Origin: an uncultured Myxococcales bacterium
GTDB taxonomy: Bacteria > Myxococcota_A > Polyangia > Polyangiales > Polyangiaceae
Direction of reading: 5' to 3'
Length of the DNA stretch: 64,000 nt
Assembly: GCA_937949945.1 (NCBI GenBank)
Contig: CALFEQ010000054.1
Span: forward strand, 62,001 to 126,000
Shown: piece by piece, positions 1-8,778 of the stretch
How the letters are laid out: every line of letters begins with the position of its first letter
How positions within the stretch are numbered: the stretch's first letter is position 1
Made by a program: the position numbers and the translations under genes
The notes under the pieces: generated by a model
Told to the model about the DNA's origin: nothing
The model's database searches: none
The model's input: only the letters and a program-made list of their open reading frames with translations

Positions 1-57
1 ATCGTCCTGGGGGCGGGGGCGAAGAAACGCCTCGGCGCGCGCCGCTCGCGCGCTAGG

Positions 58-783
58 GTGTCGCGCATGCGCGGAGACGACTCGCGCGCTTCCATCGCGC
101 CGCCCCGCGTCTTCCTTCTCTCACCGGCGCGCCTCGACGGCGCCCGCGCACGCGCCCTCTTCGAGCCGAAGCGGCCGGGCCAGCTCGCGAGCGCGCTCCG
201 CCGTCGCGAGGGCGCGCCCATCGGTGAAGTGTTCCGCTTCCTGTCCGGTCTCTACTTCCGCGGAAAGCTCGCCTATGCCACGCGCTTCGCGCGGCCTCCC
301 GACGGCGTGGCCTGGATCGGCAGCGGAGCGCTCGTCATCACGGCCAATCGCGGACTCCTGTCGGCAGAGACGCGCGTGTGCATCGAGCACCTCGAGGCGT
401 TCGCCGAGACGGACATCCATCACGAAGAGAGGTCGTTCTACGCACCGCTCGTCCGTGACGCCGAGCTCCTCCGCTCCGCGATCGGCGACGAGGGCGAGGT
501 CGTGTTGCTCGGCAGCATCGCGAACGCGAAGTACACGGCGCCGCTGCTCGAGGTGTTCGGCGATCGGCTCCTCTTCCCTCGCGATTTCGTCGGTCGCGGC
601 GACATGAGCCGTGGAGGTTTGCTCCTCCGCGCGACCGAGGCGGGCGTCGAGCTCGCCTACACGAAGGTCCTCGGCGCGACGCTGCGCGGGAAGCGGCCTC
701 CGAAGCTCGAGCCGAGACGATCGACGCGGGCGAGCGCCGCCGACGGCGGAGCGATCAAACCTCGAGCTGCTCGTAGCGCGTGA
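58..783 (+). CDS. Conserved protein of unknown function
   Basis: The 241-residue reading frame opens with GTG at 58; an in-frame ATG at 67 is an equally good start. It is soluble, with no signal peptide or membrane segment. The middle contains blocks that look family-conserved: FLSGLYFRGKLAYA near residues 61-74, a hydrophobic stretch ending ITANRGLL, and LLFPRDFVGRGDMSRGG about 35 residues before a basic, low-complexity tail. I recall uncharacterised myxobacterial and acidobacterial proteins with the same blocks but no function. Its last 29 bases overlap, tail to tail, the end of the membrane-protein gene on the other strand. Confidence 0.75.
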   Translation: MSRMRGDDSRASIAPPRVFLLSPARLDGARARALFEPKRPGQLASALRRREGAPIGEVFRFLSGLYFRGKLAYATRFARPPDGVAWIGSGALVITANRGLLSAETRVCIEHLEAFAETDIHHEERSFYAPLVRDAELLRSAIGDEGEVVLLGSIANAKYTAPLLEVFGDRLLFPRDFVGRGDMSRGGLLLRATEAGVELAYTKVLGATLRGKRPPKLEPRRSTRASAADGGAIKPRAARSA

Positions 784-1366
784 AGATCAGCTCGGCGCAG
801 GCCCGCCACTCGGGATCGTCGCCGGCGTAGCACGCGTAACCGTGCACGAGGGGCAGGGCCGGGGTGGGGATGTCGTCGAGGAGCTGGACGAGCTCTGCCG
901 GCGTGAGGGGGATCCCGGCCTTCTCCATGAGCTGACCGAGCGAGTCGCGCTTCCCCTGGCGCGTGCTCGGGAGCAGCCGCGAAGGATCGATGCGGAGTCC
1001 GGTGACGCTCCCGAGCAAGCGGAGCCGCGCCTTCTCGCGCTCGGGCAGGCGGCCGAGTCGTCGTACGGCCGAGGAGGCTGCGACGAGCACCAAGCTCACG
1101 AGCCAAGTCGGAAGCGGGACGCGCCCGGCGGCGAAGAGCTGGGCGGTCGGCAAGGCAATCGCCACAATCGGGAGCCACACCTGCGCGCAGCCGACGGCCA
1201 CGCTCAGCCAATGCGGTCGGATGCGGAGACCGCCGCGTTTCTTCGTCGGCGCGTCGGGCTTGCTCGAACGATTGGGTGCAAAGTACAAGCACTCGACGGG
1301 GACGCCCGCGACGAAGCGGGTCGCGATGTAATGACCGTCCACCTCGCCGACGCGGCCGAGGATCAT
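755..1366 (-). CDS. Small membrane protein of unknown function
   Basis: I chose the ATG at 1366, which overlaps the TGA of the upstream DUF2277 gene in an ATGA junction and gives 203 residues. An earlier in-frame start at 1447 would lie deep inside that gene. Two hydrophobic segments near residues 57-90 (from WLSVAVGCAQVWLPIVAIAL to LVSLVLVAASSAV) predict a membrane hairpin. The remainder is hydrophilic and ends in an acidic, aromatic-rich stretch. No known domain is recognised. The junction implies translational coupling with DUF2277, so the two may work together. Confidence 0.65.
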   Translation of the reverse strand: MILGRVGEVDGHYIATRFVAGVPVECLYFAPNRSSKPDAPTKKRGGLRIRPHWLSVAVGCAQVWLPIVAIALPTAQLFAAGRVPLPTWLVSLVLVAASSAVRRLGRLPEREKARLRLLGSVTGLRIDPSRLLPSTRQGKRDSLGQLMEKAGIPLTPAELVQLLDDIPTPALPLVHGYACYAGDDPEWRACAELIFTRYEQLEV

Positions 1367-1695
1367 CGCGCGACAGCGCCCTTCGATCGCTTCGCCGCTC
1401 GCGACGAGCGCGCCTCCCTCTCGATCCTGGCGGCGCGCGCCTGCCACCGGGCGCGTGCCCGCTCGCGCTCGCCTTCACGCGTACGCGGAGCGCCCCGTTT
1501 CGGGAGCCTCTCGAGCAGCCGCGAGGTGGCCTTCGTGATCGCCTCGACGGCCCGATCCATCTCCGCGGCGATCTCGGCCTTCGCGGGTCTGCGCATCCCG
1601 CTCACCTTCCGGACGTACTGCTCGGCGGCGGCACGGATCTCCTCGGGCGTGGTCGGCGGCTCGAAGTGATGGAGGACCCGGATGTTGCGGCACAT
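1363..1695 (-). CDS. DUF2277 domain protein
   Basis: The 110-residue protein begins MCRNIRVLHHFEPPTTPEE, the hallmark N-terminus of the DUF2277 family, followed by the family's AAEQYVRKVSGMRRP block. This fixes the start at the ATG at 1695; upstream in-frame sequence is not family-like. After about residue 60 the protein becomes a highly charged Arg/Ala helix, longer and more basic than the usual ~90-residue members. The family is widespread in actinobacteria and myxobacteria and has no assigned function. It is the first gene of a two-gene minus-strand unit. Confidence 0.85.
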   Translation of the reverse strand: MCRNIRVLHHFEPPTTPEEIRAAAEQYVRKVSGMRRPAKAEIAAEMDRAVEAITKATSRLLERLPKRGAPRTREGERERARARWQARAARIEREARSSRAAKRSKGAVAR

Positions 1696-1831
1696 GCTCG
1701 ATGAAAACGCGTACGAGGGGGCCTCCCGTATGTCAACAGCCCGTCGGGCCGCGTCCGCGTCCGCCGAGCCGGGGCCGACGATCGAGTTTCTGCGCCGTGA
1801 CGCCGTCGGTGGCGGTACTGTCGTCGTGACG

Positions 1832-2104
1832 ATGAAGCGGAAGCCGAAGCTCACGAAACGTCAGCGCAAGGCGCTCGCCCCTCCTCGCCCCGTGGTGAAC
1901 CAGCCGCAGCACATCCACTGCATCGCGTGCGGCAGACACATCGAAGAGTCCGACTTCGAGGCGCCCGCGACCGCCACGGTCATCACGTGCGCGCACGGCT
2001 CGAATTTCCCGGCGTGCGTGAGGTGCATGACCCAAGCGATCGCGCTGGTGAACGAGCACGACCGCACGAACATGCCGGTGAAGGTGGCGCCGGCCTGGCA
2101 CTGA
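1832..2104 (+). CDS. Small putative zinc-binding protein
   Basis: The ATG at 1832 gives a 90-residue protein opening with a basic segment (MKRKPKLTKRQRKAL). A compact core follows with CIACGRHIE and, about 30 residues on, CAHGSNFPACVRC. The CxxC pair plus the later Cys and His residues suggest a structural zinc ribbon. An in-frame extension back to 1682 crosses into the divergent DUF2277 promoter and is not protein-like. The function is unknown; a nucleic-acid-binding or adaptor role is only a guess from the basic N-terminus and zinc-ribbon look. Confidence 0.65.
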   Translation: MKRKPKLTKRQRKALAPPRPVVNQPQHIHCIACGRHIEESDFEAPATATVITCAHGSNFPACVRCMTQAIALVNEHDRTNMPVKVAPAWH

Positions 2105-2126
2105 CGGTCTTCGCCGCGTCGTCGCC

Positions 2127-2675
2127 TCAGACCGCGCCGGCGCCTTCGACCTTCGGTCGCGCGACCGGGCCGAGCCGCGACAGATCGTGGTCCACCATCC
2201 GATCGCCGTCGAAGACGAAGCGCCCGCGGAATCGGTCGCCCGCGATGAGCATCGGGAGCCAGAGCGCATCGTCCGCCCACATGCGCTCGAAGGGGATCGC
2301 GTCGAGCGGGCTCCAGAGCGGCGTGGCCTCGTCGGTCTCGACCGGCTCTCCGATGCACGCGTCGGCGCGGAACACGTGGCAGTGGAGCTTGTAGCCGTCC
2401 ACGAAGTGGAAGCTGAGCTCGCCGTGCTCCACTGCCCCACGTGCGCCGACACCGAGCTCCTCCTTGAGCTCGCGGAGCGCGCAGTCGAGCGGGGTCTCGC
2501 CGGGATCGATGCGTCCGCCGGGGCCGTTGACCTTGCCGGCGCCGAGACCGCGCTTCTTCTCGATGAGGAGGATCCGTCCGCCCGCGGCCGCGTCGGTCTC
2601 CACGACGAAGATCAGGGTCGCGCGGTCCGTGGGAGACCACGTCGCCCAGTCGATTTCGCTGACGGAGCGCACCAT
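2127..2675 (-). CDS. NUDIX hydrolase (MutT/MTH1-like)
   Basis: The 182-residue protein carries a full Nudix box (GX5EX7REXXEEXGX) at about residues 52-75, visible as GPGGRIDPGETP followed by RELKEELGV. The downstream pattern (FHFVDGYKLHCHVFRA, WADDALWLPMLIAGDRFRGRF) resembles MTH1/NUDT1-type purine nucleotide hydrolases, which cleave oxidised nucleoside triphosphates such as 8-oxo-dGTP to monophosphates and pyrophosphate in the cytosol. The length fits that subfamily. It converges on the zinc-ribbon gene. Substrate preference is inference; the family is secure. Confidence 0.9.
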   Translation of the reverse strand: MVRSVSEIDWATWSPTDRATLIFVVETDAAAGGRILLIEKKRGLGAGKVNGPGGRIDPGETPLDCALRELKEELGVGARGAVEHGELSFHFVDGYKLHCHVFRADACIGEPVETDEATPLWSPLDAIPFERMWADDALWLPMLIAGDRFRGRFVFDGDRMVDHDLSRLGPVARPKVEGAGAV

Positions 2676-2891
2676 GTCGCTGTCCTAGTGCGTGTCGCTC
2701 TCGGCGGAAAGTTCCAGCAATTCCGTGGATAAGCGGCGCGTCTGGTAGCGCGCACTATCAGGGGGCACGATCCAGGAAGCCCCCTCGACGCGCCAGGGAT
2801 CACCGGCGCGAGATCTCGCGGATCGGCCGAAAATGCTTGGAGGATCGCGTATCGCGCTCGACCGGAACACCGTTTGCTCGATCGGGCGGCC

Positions 2892-4118
2892 ATGAGCGCG
2901 AGTGTTCGGCCGTCGATTCCCCGTCCCGGTTCACGCACCTCCACCTCTCCCGTCCCGCCGTCCTCGCCGCCTCCGGCCCCCGCCTCCGGGCCGTCGCTCA
3001 TCGCCAAGCCCGCGCCCGCGCGCGAGCGCATGCCGACGCTCGACCTCGAAGACGACGACATCGTCGGTGTCGCCGTGGCGCCCATCAAGTCGACGCCGCC
3101 GCCCGTTCCGCGGAAGACGAGCGTTCCCCCGCCGCCTCCGGCATCGAAGGTGCCGCCGCCGCCCGCGAGCAGCGTCGTCTCGCGCACGTCCGCGGCCCCG
3201 CCGCGCGTCGCGACGCCTCCGCAATCGTTCGCGCCTGCGCCGGCAGCGTCGGTCGCGCCGCCCGCTCCGTCGGTCGTGCCGCCGCCGGCGGCGTCGGTGG
3301 CGCCGCCCGCTCCGTCGGTCGTGCCGGCGCCTGCAGCGTCGGTGCCGCCGCCCGCGTCGATCCCGCCGCCCGCAGCGTCGGTCGCGCGTCCCATCACGTC
3401 CGCTCCGCCGCCCGCGTCGGTCGTGCCGCCTGCGTCGGTTGCACCCCCGCCCGCATCGGTCGCGCCGCCTCCCGCCGTGGTGCCCGCCCCGGTCTTCCCG
3501 GCTCCGAATGCGGCCGCGAGCCATCCCGAGCCGGTGGCTGCGGCGCCCGCTCCGGCTCAGGCTCCTGCTCCTGCGCAGGCGCCCGCTGCTTCGGCGGGAC
3601 GGATCTCCGTGTCGAAGATGCGTCTGTCGATCAACGACCCGACGGACCTCATCTTCGACGGGATGTACGGCCTGACGTTCGCTCGCTCGATGGGCGAGGC
3701 CGCCGAGGTGTGTGCCGAGACGCTCGCGCGCGCGCTGAACGCCCGGACCGTCGTCGTCCACACGCACGATCTCAGGACCCGCGAGCTCCGGGCCATCGGG
3801 GTGCACGGCGAGGGTGACTTCGACATCATCGGCTCGGCCGAAGCCAGCGATGACGACCTCATCGCCTCGGCGGTCATCTGCAACCAGAAGTCCGTGACGA
3901 TGAAGTTCGACGGCGAGCTTCCGAAGCTCGCGCCCAAGCGACTCCACGCCGTCGGCGCTCCGCGCACGCTCGTCGCGGCTCCCGCGATCGCCTGGGGCCG
4001 CTGCCTGGCGATCATCGAGGTCATCGACCCCGACGAGCGCTACGCCGCTCGGGTCGCCGATTCGGCGGCGTACGTCGCTCAGCACTTCGCGCAGTTCATC
4101 TCGGCGCACGCTGCCTGA
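2892..4118 (+). CDS. Pro/Ala-rich protein with C-terminal GAF-like domain
   Basis: The 408-residue protein starts at the ATG at 2892 (an in-frame TTG at 2874 adds six residues). Residues about 10-235 are low complexity, dominated by imperfect repeats of the type APSVVPPPAASV, with an acidic patch TLDLEDDDIVGVAV near residues 50-65. The last ~170 residues form a folded domain (LIFDGMYGLTFARSMGEAAEVCAETLARAL, then AIGVHG, then VAAPAIAWGRCLAIIEVID) whose pattern matches GAF-type ligand-binding domains. No output domain is present. A sensor or scaffold with a flexible linker is inferred; the ligand is unknown. Confidence 0.75.
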   Translation: MSASVRPSIPRPGSRTSTSPVPPSSPPPAPASGPSLIAKPAPARERMPTLDLEDDDIVGVAVAPIKSTPPPVPRKTSVPPPPPASKVPPPPASSVVSRTSAAPPRVATPPQSFAPAPAASVAPPAPSVVPPPAASVAPPAPSVVPAPAASVPPPASIPPPAASVARPITSAPPPASVVPPASVAPPPASVAPPPAVVPAPVFPAPNAAASHPEPVAAAPAPAQAPAPAQAPAASAGRISVSKMRLSINDPTDLIFDGMYGLTFARSMGEAAEVCAETLARALNARTVVVHTHDLRTRELRAIGVHGEGDFDIIGSAEASDDDLIASAVICNQKSVTMKFDGELPKLAPKRLHAVGAPRTLVAAPAIAWGRCLAIIEVIDPDERYAARVADSAAYVAQHFAQFISAHAA

Positions 4119-4155
4119 ACGCACTTCACGCACCTCTGCGCATCCGTCCGCATAC

Positions 4156-4186
4156 GGCCCTCTCCGATCGAGCATCGGAGGGGGCC
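4156..4186 (+). terminator. Hairpin terminator after the GAF-like gene
   Basis: A 13-bp stem (left arm GGCCCTCTCCGAT, right arm ATCGGAGGGGGCC, one G-U pair) with the 5-base loop CGAGC lies 38 bases after the stop codon. There is no strong U-tract, as is common at this G+C content. Confidence 0.55.
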
Positions 4187-4256
4187 GAAGTCATTTGGCC
4201 CGGTCCGTTGACTGGGGAGCTACAGTCGTACGAGAAAGATCCAGCCCTGGTGCGTG

Positions 4257-4281
4257 TTTTTCCAGTGCGACACTGGAAAAA
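4257..4281. promoter_or_regulatory. Perfect 11-bp palindrome upstream of lipoprotein gene
   Basis: The arm TTTTTCCAGTG is followed by the loop CGA and then its exact reverse complement. It is A/T-rich in very G+C-rich surroundings and lies 111 bases before the lipoprotein start codon. It reads as a dyad operator or a bidirectional hairpin. The right arm ends in A residues rather than T, which argues against a simple plus-strand terminator, though read on the minus strand it ends in U. Confidence 0.4.
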
Positions 4282-4391
4282 TGCCGTGAAATCAGAATCG
4301 GGTGGGGCCGGAAAGCTCGGCACGCACGCTGCAGTCTGCCGCCTCGGGACGCGACGTTGGGGACGGACCACGTCGCAGTGGAGGTTGCACG

Positions 4392-5555
4392 ATGCGCGGA
4401 GCTCTTGCCGTTCTGGTCCTCGGTGCGATGGCGGCTTTGGTCGGGTGCGCTGACGACGATGCCGGGCCGTCGTTGCGAAGGAACGCGCCTGCGAGCGCGA
4501 AGTCCGACACGATGGCCGACGACCCGAGCGACGAAGGCTCGACCCCGACGGCCGCGGAGCTCGCTTGCGCCGCGGCGCCCGCTGCGACGGCGCTCTCGAA
4601 CGCGAAGGACGCGAAGGACGTCCGGCTCGTCGGTCAGGCGGTGTTCTTCCGGCAGGGCACCGCCGTCAAGCGCGTGCTGAAGGACGGCACCAACGCGAAG
4701 GACGTCTACTCGTCGCCCAACCTCGTCAGCAGCTTCGTCGACCCCACGGTGATGGTCCTCGTCGAGACCACGGCGGACTCGCCGAACGCGACGATCCGCG
4801 TCGTCCCTGCGCTCACCCCCGAGGTGAACGACGAGGATGAGGCTCTTCCGCCCGAGCCCGCGTTCCCGGAGTTTCCCGCGGCCGAGGAGGGCGCCCCGCC
4901 CGGCGTCGCCATCGCGACCAACTTCAACGCGGCGGGTACGCGCGTCTTCGCTTCGGACGAGACGTCCTTCTACGTCCTCGCCGACACCGCGAACGGCGAG
5001 GCGATCCTCCAGTACAAGAAGGCGGCCCCCCAGCAGCCGACGGTGCTCGTCACGACCCCGCACGTGATCACGAACCCGCAGATTGCGAGCGGCGCCGTCT
5101 GGTACGTCCGTGACGCCAACCGCGTGTTCAAGGTCGCGCTCGCCGACGAAGTGAACGAGATCCCGCAGGGCGAGCCGACGGAGGTCTTCGGCATCCAGTA
5201 CGCGAGCTGCAACCTCGCCGTGGCCGAGAGCGCGGCGTACTGCAGCATGGGCACGGCCCTCGAGCGGCGTGATCTCACGGGCGCGAACCCGATGACGATC
5301 CTCGACGCGGAGAAGAGCAAGGCGCAGGCGCTCTTCGGCCCCGCGGTGAACCACAAGGGCTCGATCTTCGTCCGGTCGTCGGCGCCCGACGCCAAGGTGA
5401 AGCACGTCATCCGGGCGATTCAGCCCGGAGAGGGAGGCGCCGAGGAGCGGCTCCTCGCCTGCGGGCGCGAGCTGGTGACCGACCTCGCCGTGGACTCCAC
5501 GCACATCGTCTGGACCGAGGAGAACAAGGGCGTCTTCATCGCTCCTCTGCAGTGA
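4392..5555 (+). CDS. Putative lipoprotein, possible beta-propeller
   Basis: The ATG at 4392 gives 387 residues beginning with a lipoprotein signal (MRGALAVLVLGAMAALVGC, lipobox LVGC). A short Asp/Ser-rich linker follows, then a domain with recurring beta-type motifs of the form VRLVGQAVFF, TSFYVLADTA, GAVWYVRDANRVFKVAL and THIVWTEENKGVFIAPL, spaced about 45-60 residues apart. This resembles a WD-like or NHL-like propeller of the kind common in polyangial lipoproteins, but no family is identified. It probably faces the periplasm or cell surface. It stands alone, preceded by the palindrome at 4257-4281. Confidence 0.75.
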   Translation: MRGALAVLVLGAMAALVGCADDDAGPSLRRNAPASAKSDTMADDPSDEGSTPTAAELACAAAPAATALSNAKDAKDVRLVGQAVFFRQGTAVKRVLKDGTNAKDVYSSPNLVSSFVDPTVMVLVETTADSPNATIRVVPALTPEVNDEDEALPPEPAFPEFPAAEEGAPPGVAIATNFNAAGTRVFASDETSFYVLADTANGEAILQYKKAAPQQPTVLVTTPHVITNPQIASGAVWYVRDANRVFKVALADEVNEIPQGEPTEVFGIQYASCNLAVAESAAYCSMGTALERRDLTGANPMTILDAEKSKAQALFGPAVNHKGSIFVRSSAPDAKVKHVIRAIQPGEGGAEERLLACGRELVTDLAVDSTHIVWTEENKGVFIAPLQ

Positions 5556-5685
5556 CGAAGAGCGGCGTGCGGCCGCCGGCGCCCGAGCGTCGGCGGCCGT
5601 GAGCTCTCGAGCGCGATGCGTCGCGACGGCGACGCCGAGCCGAGGCTCGACGGGTGCTGCGAAGGCTGTAAGCTGAGCGCTCCAC

Positions 5686-6504
5686 ATGAGCTACGAGTCG
5701 CTCAGCGTCACGAAGTCCGACTTCATCGCGGAGGTCGTCCTCCGGGGACCGGGCAAGGGCAACGCGATGGGCCCTGCCTTCTTCCGCGAGCTCCCGGAGG
5801 TGTTCGCGGACCTCGATCGCGACGAGTCGGTGCGCGTCGTGATCGTGCGCGGCAATGGCGGCGTCTTCACGTACGGTCTCGACCTCAAGGCCGTCGCGCC
5901 GACGCTGATGCCGCTCTTGTCGTCCGAGAACCTCGCCGCCGAGCGAATGCAGCTGTTGCGGCTCATCGGCGAGTGGCAGCGGGCGTGCGATTCCGTCGAG
6001 CGCTGTACGAAGCCCGTCATCTGCGCGATCGCCGGGCCGTGCATCGGGGGCGGCGTCGACCTCGCAGCGGCGTGCGACATCCGCCTCGCGTCGCGAGACG
6101 CGCGGTTCAGCGTCCGCGAGGTGAAGGTCGCGATCGTCGCCGACCTCGGCAGCTTGCAGCGGCTCCCGCGGATCATCGGCCAAGGCCACACGCGCGAACT
6201 CGCGTTCACCGGCAAGGACATCGACGCGGAGCGCGCGCTGCGCATCGGCCTCGTCAACGACGTGTTCGACGACGAGGCCTCGCTGCTCGACCACGCGCGC
6301 TCGATGGCGCGCGAGATCGCCGACAACTCTCCGCTCGCGGTGCAGGGGATCAAGCAGGTGCTCGCGTTCGGCGAGGAGCGGCGGATCCTCGACGGCGAGC
6401 GCTACGCAGCCGTGTGGAATTCGGCGTTCCTCGCGTCGCGCGATCTCGTGGAGGCGATGACCGCCTTCATGGAGAAGAGGCCGCCCCGCTTCACGGGGCG
6501 CTGA
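5686..6504 (+). CDS. Enoyl-CoA hydratase/isomerase family protein, dienoyl-CoA isomerase type
   Basis: This is a 272-residue crotonase-fold protein. The segment GGGVDLAAACDIRLASRD, then REVKVAIVADLGSLQRLPRIIG, retains all three acidic residues expected of delta3,5-delta2,4-dienoyl-CoA isomerase (ECH1): the Asp of GGGVD, the Glu of REV and the Asp of ADLG. The oxyanion-hole segment GGVFTYGLDL is also ECH1-like. The enzyme would shift double bonds during beta-oxidation of odd-position unsaturated fatty acids. It is monocistronic as far as can be seen. Family confidence is high; the exact reaction rests on motif comparison from memory. Confidence 0.88.
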   Translation: MSYESLSVTKSDFIAEVVLRGPGKGNAMGPAFFRELPEVFADLDRDESVRVVIVRGNGGVFTYGLDLKAVAPTLMPLLSSENLAAERMQLLRLIGEWQRACDSVERCTKPVICAIAGPCIGGGVDLAAACDIRLASRDARFSVREVKVAIVADLGSLQRLPRIIGQGHTRELAFTGKDIDAERALRIGLVNDVFDDEASLLDHARSMAREIADNSPLAVQGIKQVLAFGEERRILDGERYAAVWNSAFLASRDLVEAMTAFMEKRPPRFTGR

Positions 6505-6509
6505 GCCCT

Positions 6510-8639
6510 TCAGGTGGACGATTCCGTCGCCCAGAACGCGACGTAGCGCGCGATCTGCTCGACGCACTCCGCGCTCGTAGCCGAGAACTCGATGCCGATC
6601 GCGCGAGGCTCGCCCCCTCCGCCCGAGCGCGGCGAGCGCGTCCAGCGGACGATTCCGGTCTCGGTGACGACGTTGCCGTCGAGGGGCAGCGCGAAGCGGA
6701 CCGTGACCTCCGTTCCGTCGGCGATCTTCCCTCGCGTGACGAGGAAGATGCCTCCTTCGCAGATGTCCTCGCTCCTGCCGTCGATGACCCCCACGCCGGG
6801 CACCTCGATCCGTACGGGCGTCCGGTAGGGGACGCGCATGAAGCGTCGCAGCTCCGAGGGAAGCGGCAGCTCCACGGGCGCCGTCGTCGCGCTGGTCGCC
6901 GCCGTCACCGCGCGTCGCTCCGGGTTCGCGTCGAGGAGCTGGGACGGCTCGAACGGCTTCGGCGACGCGATCTCGAGCGCGTCGATGAACGCGCGCACCG
7001 ACTCGAAGCGATCACGCGCTGTGAGCGTGCGTGCCAGGACGTTCGCGAGCTTCGGGGGCAGCGAGACGGAGCCGACGTCCTCGCCCTCGTTTCTCGCGCG
7101 TCCGGTCAGCGCGAAGAAGGTGCATGCACCGAGGCCGGCGAGATCGTGCGCGACGTTGGCCGTCGGTCCCGCCTCCATCACCGTGGCTGCCTCCCAGTGG
7201 ATCAGCTTCGCTCGCTCGATGCCCCACGCGTCGCGCACGACCAGCACGTTGTCGGGACGCACGGCGCCGTGCCGGACGCCCGCCTCGTGCGCCGCCGCCA
7301 GCACGTGCGCGATCTGGTGGATGATCGAGCAAGCGTCGTCCATCGGCAGCGCGCCGCGCGCGGCGACCAGACCCTCGAGCGTGCGGCCCTCGAGCATCTC
7401 CACGACGATGTAAGGGTCGCCGAGCTCGGTCATGCCCGCGTCGCGCAGGTCGACCGCGCCGGGATGGTGCACGCGCGCGAGCGCCATCTGCTCGCGTCGG
7501 ACGGCCTCCGCGTCCGTCTCGTCGCTCGACGAGCGCACGCCGACCTTCAGCATCGCGCGGCGCCCCGTCTTCTTGTGACGGACCTCCCAGCGCGATCCGG
7601 GGACGCGTCCGCCGAGGTCGCGGAGCAGCTCGTAACGTCCTTCGAGGACGGAGCCCTTCTCGTAGGAGGGGCGGCGCCAGCGGCGGAGGGCGGCGTCGAT
7701 CAGGTCCTCGAGCTGTCGATCCTGGAGCTGGGCGTTCGCGACCACGAGGTGGACGCCGGCGTCGAGGACCGTCCGATCGAGGGCCAGCCGATCGTGCGCC
7801 CACGCTTCCTCGGTGACGACGAGCGCGCACGGAACGTCCTGCGCCAGCGCCTTCGGCAGCTCGGCGAGGCCGACCGCGACCGCCTCGAGGCCGAGCCGCA
7901 CCGCCGCTCCGTGGATTCGGGCCATGGCGCCGCCCTTCGGATCGACGACGAAGACCTTGCCTCGCGTGGCGGACGGCGCCGGCGCGTCCGTCACGTCGAT
8001 GACGTCGACCTCGTCGAGTATGGATTCCTCGCGCGGAGGCGGGGGGACGGTCGGCTTCGGCGGCGGCGGCTTCGGCGGGCGCGAAGGCGTGGCGCGCGCG
8101 CCGTCGGTCGGCAGCGCCGTCTGCGGAGGGATGACCGGCATCGACGCGGCGCGTTCCCTCGGAGGGTCGAGCGGGGGCACCGACGCGGCGACGGCGCCGG
8201 TGCCGTAGATGCGCTCGAGGGCGGCTTTGATCTCGCTCGTGAGAGCCACCATCGGCTTCACGGGCATCTTCGCGGCGCGCGACACCTCGGCGAGCGCGAC
8301 TTCGTCGGTCGGGTCGTCCATCGCGACGAACAGCGCCGTCGCCCCTTTGGACGTCCCGAGCTGCACCGGGACGATGTGATGCTTGAGCGCGATCTCGCGC
8401 GGGACGCGCTCCACGGCCTCGCGCGAGATCTCGACCCTGGGAAGCGAAACCCAGGGGCATGCCAGCTGACGCGACAGGAACTGGGCGAGCTGATGCGAGC
8501 GGAGGAGCCCCCTGGCCTCCAAGAGCTCACTGAGCCTTCGTCCATCCGTCTTTTGGACCAGCAGCACCTCGTCGAGGGCTTGCTGCGTCAGCATGCCTGA
8601 CGCGACGAGCAGTCGGCCGAGCGGAAGGGCTCCGTGCAT
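6510..8639 (-). CDS. MshEN - receiver-like - pseudokinase - PilZ fusion protein
   Basis: A 709-residue multidomain protein without membrane segments. Residues 1-145 match the N-terminal domain of GspE/PilB/MshE ATPases (MshEN), with two tandem copies of the LGxLLxxxGxLxxxxLxxxLxxQ pattern. Residues 165-210 form a Pro-rich linker. Residues 226-320 are Rossmann-like (GKVFVVDP), perhaps a degenerate receiver. Residues 330-560 have a protein-kinase fold: the Lys of AMLKVG is kept, but the HRD loop reads HGAVRPDN and the DFG position reads HWEA, so it is a predicted pseudokinase. Residues 596-705 are a PilZ domain (RRFMRVPYR; SEDICEGGIFL). MshEN and PilZ can both bind cyclic di-GMP. Probably a c-di-GMP-responsive scaffold in motility or secretion; the role is inference. 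Confidence 0.85.
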   Translation of the reverse strand: MHGALPLGRLLVASGMLTQQALDEVLLVQKTDGRRLSELLEARGLLRSHQLAQFLSRQLACPWVSLPRVEISREAVERVPREIALKHHIVPVQLGTSKGATALFVAMDDPTDEVALAEVSRAAKMPVKPMVALTSEIKAALERIYGTGAVAASVPPLDPPRERAASMPVIPPQTALPTDGARATPSRPPKPPPPKPTVPPPPREESILDEVDVIDVTDAPAPSATRGKVFVVDPKGGAMARIHGAAVRLGLEAVAVGLAELPKALAQDVPCALVVTEEAWAHDRLALDRTVLDAGVHLVVANAQLQDRQLEDLIDAALRRWRRPSYEKGSVLEGRYELLRDLGGRVPGSRWEVRHKKTGRRAMLKVGVRSSSDETDAEAVRREQMALARVHHPGAVDLRDAGMTELGDPYIVVEMLEGRTLEGLVAARGALPMDDACSIIHQIAHVLAAAHEAGVRHGAVRPDNVLVVRDAWGIERAKLIHWEAATVMEAGPTANVAHDLAGLGACTFFALTGRARNEGEDVGSVSLPPKLANVLARTLTARDRFESVRAFIDALEIASPKPFEPSQLLDANPERRAVTAATSATTAPVELPLPSELRRFMRVPYRTPVRIEVPGVGVIDGRSEDICEGGIFLVTRGKIADGTEVTVRFALPLDGNVVTETGIVRWTRSPRSGGGGEPRAIGIEFSATSAECVEQIARYVAFWATESST

Positions 8640-8778
8640 TTGGGCAGATCATCGCGCTACGACGCGCGGGTTGCACTGGTGAAAGTACCGCGTTCGATGC
8701 TCGGGGCGCTCGCGCATCGACCGGCTGTGGAAAACTTCACCGAGGAGGCTTCGGGCTCCGGGGGCCAGGGAACGACGT

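Noticed and set aside
2931..4175. Long open frame antisense to the Pro/Ala-rich GAF-like gene
   Set aside because: It is Arg/His/Gly low complexity, has no domain pattern, and mirrors the repeat structure of the sense gene. High G+C creates many such antisense frames in this window.
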